The notes under the pieces: model-generated
Database searches by the model: none
Told to the model about the DNA's origin: nothing
What the model saw: the letters and a program-made list of their open reading frames with translations, nothing else
Program-made: the position numbers and the translations under genes
Source of the DNA: Capra hircus
Lineage: Eukaryota > Chordata > Mammalia > Artiodactyla > Bovidae
Direction: 5' to 3'
DNA: 64,000 nucleotides
NCBI RefSeq assembly: GCF_001704415.2
Contig: NC_030824.1
Span: 31,367,022-31,431,021, forward strand
In this document: positions 28,101 to 40,100 of the stretch, piece by piece
Layout: the number at the start of each line of letters is the position of its first letter
Numbering within the stretch: position 1 is the stretch's first letter

Positions 28101-31100
28101 TTGTCAGAAAGTGCACATGTCACATCCTCCTCTTGTTGGGGAAAGTCAACAGTGAGAATCACATTTTTATCCATAAAATGACTGTAGATAACCAGTATTG
28201 ATTGAATGAAATGAACAAAGGTGGTGTCCGTTCCAAGAGGAAGCAACCTTAGCAGGTTGACACTCATCTGCTGGCCTCTCAGTGGGTTCCAGAAATACAT
28301 CTTGGGTAGTGTGGTTAAAGTGGAGACCATGATCAGTCTGAGGACATGATGTGAGTGGATTCAACTGGACACTTCTTTCTTTTAATTATTATTATTATTA
28401 TTATTGGAGAGTAATTGCTTTACAGTGTTGTTTCTGCTGTTCAGCAGCATGAATCAGCTATAATACATATATGCCCTCTCTCTTGAGGCTCCCCCCACCC
28501 CAGTCCAACCCCCTAGGCCATCATAGAGCACTGAAACCATACTTCAAATGATGTTTATCTCTGCCTGTTTGGGTCCCGTGATGCCCCCAACACTGTGCTC
28601 TCTCCTGCCCCCTTCTGCGTGCTTCTTTTCCCAGTCTTGTCCCCTATTGGGTTTGTAGGACAAAGGCAGGACCAGGCAGACGTCTTTTGGTACCGGGTGA
28701 TGGCTCCAGTTTTCCATTCCCCATCCATGTCTTTGTTTTTTTCACCCTCTGCCTGTCCCTCTTTTCCTTTCCTGCTCTTCCACTTTCTGTCTCCTCATCC
28801 CCTCTCCCCTACCTAAGTCTCGGGCCTACCAGAAACACATGGCTTAAACAGGCATGGCTTAACCCTGCACTGTACCCTTCAGCAGATAGGGAACACTTGA
28901 ATGCCTATGTGAACAGTTAGATATAGCTTCCTTGCAAGCAGAGTACCAATTTAAATAGAGCTCACCTCTTAAGGTAAAATCTGTGAGACTCAGCTTTTCC
29001 TGAGACTGTGACAGCTGTTGATTAAAGTTTAACTTTACTTTATTTTGTCATTTTCAATATGTTTACTAAATAAAAGCTATGAGGTCATGTGCCCAAAAGA
29101 AACTTATCCTGTGACATAAATTGTTTTTGCCCTTTTATAAAAGAAAGCTTAGGTGAGTTTTTATTTCATATCAAAGTGGCAAGATCATACAGGGTGAACA
29201 GCCGTCTTAAAGTATAAAACCTCTCTAAAACAATTATGTGTTCAGTTCAGTCGCTCAGTCATGTCTGACTCTTTGCGACCCCATGCACTGCAGCACGCCA
29301 GGCCTCCCTGTCCATCACCAACTACCAGAGTTTACTCAAACTCATGTCCATTGAGTTGGTGATACCATCCAACCATCTCATCCTCTGTTGTCCCCTTCTC
29401 CTCTTGCCTTCAGTCTTTCCCAGCATCAGGGTCTTTTCCAGTGAGTCAGTTCTTCGCATCAGGTGGCCAAAATACTGGAGTTTCAGCTTCAGCATCAGTC
29501 CTTCCAGTGAATATTCAGGACTGATTTCCTTTAGGATGGAATGGTTGGATCTCCTTGCAGTGCAAGGGACTCTCAAGAGTCTTCTCCAACACCACAGTTC
29601 AAAAGCATCAATTCTTTGGTGCTCAGATTTCTTTGTAGTCCAACTCTCACATCCATACATGACTACTGGAAAAACCATAGCTTTGACTGGACGCACCTTG
29701 GTTCAGTTCAGTCGCTCAGTCTTGTCCGACTCTTTGTGACTCCATGGACTGCAGCATGCCAGGCCTCCCTGTCCATCACCAACTCCTGCAGTTTACTTAA
29801 ACTCATGTCCATTGAGTCAGTGATCTTTGTTGGCAACTCACAAATTTTCAACTGGCTTTATCATACCTATTTTTTCTTTGAATTTAATGTTATATCTAAA
29901 AATTTCTTAAAGCAAAAATAAATTTGCTAATTAAATAATGTTTCAATCTAAAGTGTATTTCTTTTGTGATGTTGGTGCTATGTGGCCATATTGGAAATTC
30001 AATTTGGGATTCCTTTTTTTTTTCATTTTTGGATGGTATTTCAGTTTGCTGCAGAAGAAATGCCAAAAGTGTCTGTCTAGACACTAAGAATTTCAAATCA
30101 AATTTATTCTAATTTCTTTAAGTCCTTAGTCAAGAGGATTAATTTTAGTACATTTCAAAATGCATTTTCTTTTTATCTCTCTACTTGTTTTAACTCAAGG
30201 ATATATTTCTTTTTTAGGAGATAAACAATATAATTATGTTCTCTAAAAATGAGTATAAGAAAGAACACCTAAAATTGTTTGGAGACTCTGAGAACAACTT
30301 GCTGCCCTGTAAAAAGAAAAAAAAAAACTAAAAATATTTTTCAGGCAAGAACCACATATTTCAAACATATGCAAACCTGTGGTCAGTGTTAAAGATACGA
30401 GTTTGGAGGTAGTTTTCGGCATTAAAATTTTTTTTTAGCTATCCATAATTACTTACAACAAAAGCCTGTGCTTTTTGAATTTTAACTTTTTGATTCTAAA
30501 CTAATAAAATAATTAGTGAGATTATATCAACCAACTCAGTGGAAGAAGCAATGTTGTAGTGTGCTATTTCTTCCATGTGAAATACTGCTGCTACTTCTGT
30601 AAAAAAGCTTAATTGATTATGCAGAAAGTATGCAAAATACAGAAAAGTATATTAGACAATGAAAATTGCTTGTTATTTGCATTGCTCAGAAATAATAATC
30701 ATTCTCCTTTGTGATTGGTACACTTTATCATTAAAAATATTCATCTTTGTTTTAAGAATAAATAATTCTTAAAAAGTAATAATAATTGACTTTGTTATAT
30801 TCCACAATTTTTATATGCATGTATATAATTTTAAATTAGCAAGCACATACTTATGAGACATTGGGAGACTAGCGTGACGTTGGTATGGCTGTCTCCTCAT
30901 CTGTGCAGTGGGGATAATGGCACCTTCATGGCCTCCCATGAATGCCGTGGGAGGTTGGGAGGATAAAGAGAGAAAGTTCCTGTCAGGCAGCCACAATGTT
31001 ATAGTAGTGATGTCATAATCACTATTAAAATCATTGTTACAATATGTGGTTTAAAAATTTTTAAAAAATGATCAACATCAAGAATATTGAGTTGAAGGTT

Positions 31101-34100
31101 TAGATGTTGTTTGAATACGTGATTTTAGATGGCTGTAGCATCTTTTATCTGCCATATGCTATAATTTAGCCATTCCCTCTCTTTTAATCTTTTCACATTA
31201 GAGAAAAGAAATGTTCATTCTTCCTTCATTCCTAAATGATTTTTTTGCAATTTTAAATATATATATTTTATTGAAGTATATTTGACTTACCCTAAAAATG
31301 ATTTCTAAAATGAGAATAAATTATTCAAAAATCATAGAAAACAAAAATTTTAATTTAAAAATCTATTCTTGCTTCATCACTGGCTTCTGTTTACTTTGTG
31401 TAATAAGTGATTTCTGGAATTCATTCTTCACTTTCTTTAAAACTACTAAGAAATATAATTAAATGGATTCCCCTGAGTCCTCAATTTTTTTATCTTTGAG
31501 GTCATGGAGGAGTAATTGCTTGATGTGCACATTTTTGTTAACTTCTTTAAGAGCAAGGATTAACCTTAATATCAGTTATAAGGAATAATGATTTGAGCTT
31601 AAAAAGTATGTGGCTTCCTTTGTAGATCTTTTTGAACAGACTTTCTAAGCTGATTTCTTTTATAATATCACACATTTATAATATCTACTGCATGGATATC
31701 TTTGAATTTCGATATCATTTATTAAAATTATCTTTTAAAAAATTGTTGCTCTCAAAATCTTTTCAAATTTTGAAAACCCACTAAGTGATAATTATGTTTT
31801 TACATCATTTTAAAATAATAAATAAAATTTATCAAGCACATATTAGGTATCTAGCACAGTGGAGGAGCTTTACCTGGATTATTTCATTAAACCTCCACAA
31901 CAACCCTTTGAGGCTGGTGCTATTAGGATTATTTCCCCTTTTCAGATGCAAAATAAGACCCCCAGGTTCTTTTCTCAGGATTCCACAGTGAGAGGTAGTA
32001 AAGCTCACGTCTGAATCAATTAACCTGGCCCTAGAAGCCGCAATGAGGCAGGATGGGGGCAGTTAAGAGAATTTCTTCTTAAAAGCAATTCTGTGATGAT
32101 TTGATTAACAGGCTAAGATTTCTTAAGCACCAGAGAGTCCCAGTTTTTTACCTGCCCACTGACAGTAAAACAAAAAGTCACAGCCTAAAAAAAGTGGTGG
32201 TTCCTTAGCTTAGTCCCCTGGATTCAGGTGGTACATTACAATTCTTAAACCAGAAATGCCGCCCAGCAGCTGCCCTGATGGACTGGATTAAAATCCATTA
32301 TTGCATCCTTCTATTCTGAATTCTTTTCATATTCTTCTGTTCTGTTAGGACCATGAGCCTAACAGATAATTAAACAACCACCTGTAGACTCTCTCCAAAG
32401 GTTTTTTGCTGCTCTGCCCACCAACCTAGACCGCATATTAAAAAGCAGAGACATTACTTTGCCAACAAAGGTCCATCTAGTCAAGGCTATGGTTTTTCCA
32501 GTAGTCATGTGTGGGCATGAGAGTTGGACTAAAAAGAAAGCTGAGTGCCGAAGAATTGATGCTTTTGAACTGTGGTGTTGAAGACTCTTGAGAGTCCCTT
32601 GGACCGCAAGGAGATCCAACCATTCCATCCTAAAGGAAATCAGTCCTGAATATTCACTGGAAGGACTGATGCTGAAGCTGAAACTCCAATAATTTGGCCA
32701 CCTGATATGAAGAGCTGACTCATTAAAAAAGACCCTGATGCTGGGAAAGATTGAGGGCAGGAGGAAAAGGGGACGACAGAAGATAAGATGATTGGATGGC
32801 ATCACTGACTCAATGGACTTGAGTTTGAGTAAACTCTGGTAGTTGGTGATCGACAGGGAGGCCGGGCGTGCTGCATTCCATGGGGCCGCAGAGTCAGACA
32901 CGACTGAGCGACTGAACTGACTGACCACAGTTGTCAGGATGTGCACTTTTTTTTTCTAATTTTTATTGGTGTATAGTTAATTTACAATGTTGTGTTAGTT
33001 TCAGGTGGACAGCAAAGTACATCATATAATATATCTAGATATATATGTATACACACACACATATATCCTATCTTTTTTTTTTTTTTTAGGTATCTATCCT
33101 AAGAGTCCACTCTCCTCCCCCAGTGTTTTCTAATCATCAAAAAAGGGACATGAGGAAGGAATATTCTAATTTTATCTTCTGATTTTTTTTAATTGTTAGG
33201 ATTTTAAATATAAATTACATATAATTATTCTAAAAATGAAACTTTTCTTGACCAAGGAAGAAATACATTAAAAAGCAGAGAAGTCTGGTGAAGGTTCATT
33301 ACCGAGCTCATTTAGAAAGTATGGGAGAGACATGGAAAAATGTCAGTCTTAAATATTTAAAACACTGAATCATTAGCACTGCTAGGTCTCTTGCAAGCAC
33401 TTTATCATTAACATGTGACTTACATTTTATTTTAGTTTGTCTGCATAGCCCAGCAAGATTACTGCCGTATCCTCAACCAAGTAGAAAAGAACATGCAAAA
33501 AGTTGAAGAGGAAGGAGAGATCGTCATGGTGAAGGAACACCGAGAGCTCGATCGGACTGGAACGAGAAAGGGGCACATTGTCATCAAGGTGAGACAAACA
33601 CGCCACATCCCGAGGGAGGAGGGTCTTAGTAGTACCGCTTGTGATGATTTAGGATGCCCCTCCTCATTTTGCAGTGTAACTTCTCTTAAATGTATCAGTT
33701 GTAAAGAATCTTGGAATTTCTGTGATGAATAGCAGTCTTATTCATTATTGTATATCTTACTACCCAGTTCATCTTACGTTAAAGATTTGAAATCAAGGTA
33801 CGTGTATATGCCACACATGCAGGATGCTTATGACACATTTGATTTGTTACAGGGCACCTCAGAAAGGTTAACGATGCATTTGGTGGAAGAACATTCAGTG
33901 GTGGATCCAACGTTCATAGAAGACTTCCTGTTGACCTATAGGACTTTTCTCTGTAGCCCGATGGAAGTGGGCAAAAAGTTGTTGGAGTGGTTTAATGACC
34001 CGAGCCTCAGGGATAAGGTTGGAAGATACGTTCTAGTTTCCTTTCAAATGTGAAACATTCAGATATAAAGTTAAAGAACTTTAATATATATAATTGTTAC

Positions 34101-37100
34101 ACCAGTTATGTTCAAATTATGTTGGTGGGTTAAGAGAATGTACTTTCTGAGCAAAAGAAAAGGGATGCTATGAATACTAGTTCTTGTTATAGATTCTAAG
34201 TTCAGCTCTAGAATTTTCCTTTTTAACACAAAGGCCAATACATTGGGCAACAAATGTTTCAGTAGATTTTCTGTGCGAATCATTCCATATGTAGATGTAT
34301 TTTTGATGTATTTTTGGGAGGAGGTGAGCTCCATGTCCTTCTCCTCTGCCATCTCAATTCCTTTCCCCTCAACAAATGTTTAGACTCTAGTTCTGTTGAA
34401 AATTCAATTAAAACACAATCCCCAAACACCTGGGTTCCTTGGGAATGTGCATCCTCTGGTTCAGTAGCTGGCCAGTGTACACCACATAGAAGTTACAGGT
34501 TTTCAGTTGCCCCAGAACAGCATCTTCTCTCAACCATTGTGGGTGGGTAGGTCCCTGTCTTATAATTCCAAACTGATCCTCTTCACCAGCTCTTGAGTCA
34601 GGCTCTTTTTCAAGGCCAGAGAGGGTGATGAAGTTCCTAGTCTTGTGAGGTTTGAGAATTAACTAGCCTGTACTCATTTCTCCTTCCATATGGCGGCCTT
34701 GTTTCTCTGAGGCCCCACATGGGAGAGGCAGGATGGGAAACCCAGAACTGGGGACAAACAGCAAAAGGCTTCCAGCTCCAGTGCTGGTCCTGCTGCTGAC
34801 TACCCCTTGGCCTGAGAGCAGTCGTTGGACAGTGATGCTCTTCATGTCATCATCTGAGAGTCACAGGCGTGGAAGACCTCAGCTAAGGTCTTCTGCTGTA
34901 AAACTTGCTTTGAGTATTTCCTCTGCCATTTTTCTCCTGCCACCCATCTCTATTTGTAAAATAGTAATCTCTGTCCTTTTGGGGTTGTTGTGAAGATGAA
35001 TAACTTGGTACTGTCTGGCTCACAGTGATCTCTTACTGCATCTTAAAGGTATTGGTGGCGGTAATTGGAATATTCAATTCATGATTTACAAATCTCGTTT
35101 TTCTAGCCTGGAATACGGCTAGTAGACTTTAAAGGTGGCTGCTCAGCTACAAAATTTTAATTTTACGGAAAGGTCCGGTGTTAAGGATATAGTTTCAGGG
35201 GAGACAATAATCTTGGTTTCTTCAACTTGAAAAATGGTCAGTAGTGATAATAAATGACAAAAAATTAATATAAATATCAACTTGACTCCTGAGTGTTTAC
35301 TCAGATTATATACTATAATTTGTCCCACTGTATTTAACTGTAAAAAGTATTTTAACTGTAGTTTAAAAATTAAGTGCATACTGTCACATCTGTTTCTTTC
35401 CTGCTAAAATAGCATGCTTCATTTCCCCGCTTTAAGAGGTTAATGCTTGAAAACAGTGCTACGGAAAATTTCTTTGATCATATTATTTAAGGTTGAGAAA
35501 GTTAAACTCATATAAAATAAAACAAGTGCTTTTTAATTTAAAGTTGCAGCTGTACTCCTTTCATTTGGTAAAATTTTATTGAGAGTTCACTCTGAGCCAG
35601 GTGTTGTTATAAATATTAAGGATGCCCTTAGAACATAACAGATAAGGTTGTCTTCATGGAACTTACAGTCTAATGAAGGTTGTACAGTTCTTGCTGGTAT
35701 AAAGCAAATATTCCATAGCTGAGTGTGTGTATTGTGATGTATAAAGGTGTAGGGCTCAGTGAAAACATGTGAGCAGAGTAAGAAAAGACAACTCATTTTT
35801 CCTGCAGAATTGTAGATGTTAAAGCTTCTGTCTTGTGTATTATTTTGATTCTTTTTTTCCTTTAGTTTTTGTTGTGACTTGTTTCAGATATATTTTGAGA
35901 GTAAGCAAGATATGTGTTAATTACCATTCTTCAATATAAAGTCCACATTTAAAGTATTAATATATATTTTCAGAAAGTTAACCTCATCAATAAAATCTAA
36001 AGGTTTTGTTATTGTTTTTCTTGTTCATTGTTGTTAGGTAAATTGTTTGTCGGATATCTTTTCTTGCAATGACCTTAACCACAAATCTTTAGCACTAGAA
36101 AGAAGAAAACCTATTAAAAATAAATTGATTTTTTCAGGTTACACGGGTAGTATTATTGTGGGTGAATAATCACTTCAATGACTTTGAAGGAGATCCTGCA
36201 ATGACTCGATTTCTAGAAGAATTTGAAAATAATCTGGAAAGAGAGGTAATATTTGTGATTTTTTTTTTTTAATCACAGCTTTAAGTTCATTTTATTCAGC
36301 CCATCCTTGAAACCACTTTTTTTGAACTCTTGTAGAAAATGGGTGGACATCTAAGGCTGTTAAATATTGCATGTGCAGCTAAAGCAAAAAGAAGATTGAT
36401 GACGCTAACGAAACCATCCCGAGAAGCTCCTTTGCCTTTTATCTTACTTGGAGGCTCAGAGAAAGGATTTGGAATCTTTGTTGACAGTGTAGATTCAGCT
36501 AGCAAAGCAACAGAAGCGGGCTTGAAACGAGGGGATCAGGTATGGTATTTCTAATTGAAAACATAATGGTAAACACTGGTGTCTTCTTTTCCTTCAGTCA
36601 TTTGGGAAACTGAAATTAATTTTATAACTTCATTTTTAGATACTAGAAGTAAATGGTCAAAACTTTGAAAATATTCAGCTGTCAAAAGCCATGGAAATTC
36701 TTAGAAATAACACACATTTATCTATCACTGTGAAAACCAATTTATTTGGTAAGTATTTTGCATTTTTTGCATAGTCTCATTTTTCTCCTTTTGGTTTTTT
36801 ATTTAAACATTTATGTCTTAATCATGAAAAGTCATTGCTTATAATTCAAGCATCATAAGAATTGAAAATTTATAGTAAAATGCATAGATATAGAATTAAT
36901 TATGTAAGCATATGATTAGATCTAAATAAAAGCCTACTTACTTGAGGACCGTAACATTCAATTTTATTGATGTTTTTATTGATAAATATTAAATATCTGT
37001 CAGGAATAAAAATCTGTCAATAAATACCTATAACTTATTCTGAGTAGAAGTAGCAGAAAACATACAAAACAGATTCTTGGTGTCATTCATTCCTTGTAGG

Positions 37101-40100
37101 AGTGTTTTTCTACAGGATTACAGTTTTAATCACTGCAGTCTATGCTGCTGTTGCTAAGTCACTTCAGTCGTGTCCGACTCTGTGCGACCCCATAGACAGC
37201 AGTCCACCAGGCTCCCCCGTCCCTGGGATTCTCCAGGCAAGAATACTACAGTGGGTTGCCATTTCCTTCTCCAATGCATGAAAGTGAAAAGTCAAAGTGA
37301 AGTCGCTCAGTCATGTTTGACTCTTAGCGACCCCATGGACTGCAGCCTACCAGGCTCCTCCACCCATGGGATTTTCCAGGCAGGAGTACTGGAGTGGGGT
37401 GCCATTGCCTTCTCCGACTGCAGTCTATATTTAGTATCTATTTTCAAGTTCTCCAGTTGTCTTTGAATTATTCAGATTTCCAATAATGGATGTTTTTTGG
37501 TGTTTGTTTCCTTTTCAGTATTTAAAGAACTTCTAACAAGATTATCAGAAGAGAAGAGAAATGGTGCCCCTCACCTCCCTAAAATTGGAGACATCAAAAA
37601 GGCCAGTCGCTACTCCATTCCAGATCTCGCTGTAGATGTAGAACAAGTGATAGGACTTGAAAAAGTAAATAAGAAAAGCAAAGCCAACACTGTTGGGGGA
37701 AGGAACAAGCTCAAAAAGATACTTGACAAGACTCGGATCAGTATCTTGCCACAGAAACCATATAAGTAAGTGTCTATATCAATTTTCTCTGCATTCTGTT
37801 ATTGTATTAAAATAATAAGCAAAGGTAATGATGTAATGTTTACTCAGGAGTGTAAAAATTGTTTTAGGTTTTATGGCAGAGCTATCTTAGAAGCAACTGG
37901 ACAATTGTTTTTATCCCATTTTTGCCACTTGCTTGCCTACTCCAGTCTTCTTAGAGATAGTTAGCATTTCTTTGTTTGAATTATTTTATTTCTTATTTGG
38001 ACTTTTAGAAAGCAAGAATGTGACTTTACTCCTGTCTCCCCAGTGGCATGATGGGGTTGTTTCTGCTCTTGTTTCTTTGTTTCTAGGTCTCTTTTCCACC
38101 ATCAGCATCTGCTTTTGCCAACTGAGTCTTTGTGGCTCACAGCTGCTACTATCTACCCTTGCCTTTCTCTTTTTGCTTCTGTCTCCTGATTTCAGTTACT
38201 TAACTGTTGACAAGACATCACCAACCAAGCACAGAACTCCTTTTTTTCCTCCTGCTGGGCTCTGCAGTCAGCATGTCAGGTGTATTCTTGAATCTCTTCT
38301 TGGCTGTTCGTTTATGCCAACAGCTCATACCAGACAGAGTTGCAAGCATCACACTTTTAAAACTTTGCTTGTTTGCTCACTTTTTTCTTCACTTTAGCTT
38401 CTTCTAGGCCTGTGGATATTTTATAAACCTCAGTTGGTGGTGGTGGTTTAATTACTAAGTTGTGTCCAGTTCTTTGAGCCCACCAGGCTCTTCTGTCCAT
38501 GAGATATCCCAGGCAAGAAGACTGGAATGGGTTGCCATTTCTTTCAGGGGAATCTTCCCAACCCAGGAATCCAACCCACATCTCCTGCTTGGCAGGTGGA
38601 TTCTTTACCACTGAGCCACCTGGAAAGCCCCATAAATCCCAATTACCATCAGTCAAAATTTTTTAAATATTAAATTACATGGGCGCCCAAAATTTATTTA
38701 TTATATATTCCTCTAACTACAGTAATATGAGAGAACTTGAAAACATAAGGGTTATTTTTCTTCCTTCTTTCATGATCTAATAGGTCTTACAAAGGAGCAA
38801 TACATATAACCATTCAGACTTTATCAAGTCTTTTTTCTGATTCCACTTCTGATAAACATTTCATACAAAGATTAGAGAGCTATGTTCTAGAGTATGCTGT
38901 TAGTGGATTGAATGTCAAACTTGTGTCCCTATTAAACTATAATGATTGATTCTTTCCTATTAGCTAGAAATGACTGCTACAGCAGAGTCCTAAGGATAAG
39001 CAGTGTGTACAATAGCAGTATTTATAGACTTGAGAGTGTGTTTGTAAGTTTCTAAGAGACAGTGGATTAGGCCTGCTGGCATTACAGAAAATAGGAATTG
39101 ATTTTTTAAGTCACCCTTCATAATGAAAAACACATTTTTAAGTGGATAAGAAAATTACTTAAATGTAGAATTATTAGCAGCACAATAACTAAAAAAAAAA
39201 CTTAGAGTTACATCTGACCATGAGTTAAATATGAGCCTTTAAAACAATCTAACACAAGTCAGCATGACCCTGTAGAGTATTAATAGAAATGTGACATGTA
39301 AGAGCTGAGATGAAATCCATCCCTAGTACAGGGTGTTGGCAAAGGACACAGGATGAGAATACTGTGCATAACATTATTATGTGTATTTGGAAAGATACTC
39401 AAAATCTAGAACAGGGAAAAGAAAAAAGGATGATAAATAGATTGTTGATTTGGAAGCACTGAGGAGACAGCTTAAATAATTTGCACTGAAGAACATATAT
39501 GACTCATTTAAACATTTCATTATGGACCACATCTTTATCCATTCATCTGTCAGTGGACATGTCCTGGCTCTTGTAAATACTGCTACAGTGAACGTTGAGG
39601 CTGCACATGTGTCTTTTTGAATCATGGTTTTCTCAGGGTATATGCTCAGTAGTGGGATTGCTGGATCATATGGTAGCTCTGCTTTTAGTTGTGTAAGGAA
39701 CCTCCATAGTGGCTTGATCAGTTTACATTCCTACCAGCAGTGCAGGAGGATCCCTTATCTCCACATCCTCCGCAACATTTATTGTTTGTAGGTTTTTTGC
39801 TAATTGCCATTCTGACTAGTGTGAGTTTACAATACCTCATTGTAGTTTAAATTTGGGTCTCTCTGCTCTTTGATGAACTAGATGGGTGGGATGGGGGAGG
39901 GCGGGGTGGCGGGTGGTGGGAGGGAAGTCCTAGAGGGAGGGTATATCTGTATACATTTGGCTGATTCACTTTGTTGTACAACAGAAACTAGCACAACATT
40001 GTAAAGCAGTTGTAACTCAGTAAAAATGAATATTTTATTATGAAAAATATTTGAAATCATCTGTATATGTAATATAATTGAGAAGAATAATTATATTTAA

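Larger units (their letters stand above)
26111..33435 (+). other. RAPGEF2: Intron 4 (7.3 kb)
   Basis: The second-largest intron lying wholly in the window. Contains L1 3' ends (28381, 32945), nested BovB copies on the minus strand (29241-29825), a MIR at 31812, and a plus-strand BovB copy at 32427. The 26.1-28.0 kb and 29.8-31.8 kb parts are AT-rich unique sequence; 28560-28830 is pyrimidine-rich. No gene seen. Confidence 0.85.

Noticed and set aside
29344..29921. 131- and 126-codon plus-strand frames
   Set aside because: Antisense of the BovB reverse transcriptase frame; no coding character of their own.
32359..32946. 195-codon minus-strand frame
   Set aside because: Antisense to a plus-strand BovB copy, whose true reverse transcriptase frame runs on the other strand and is broken.
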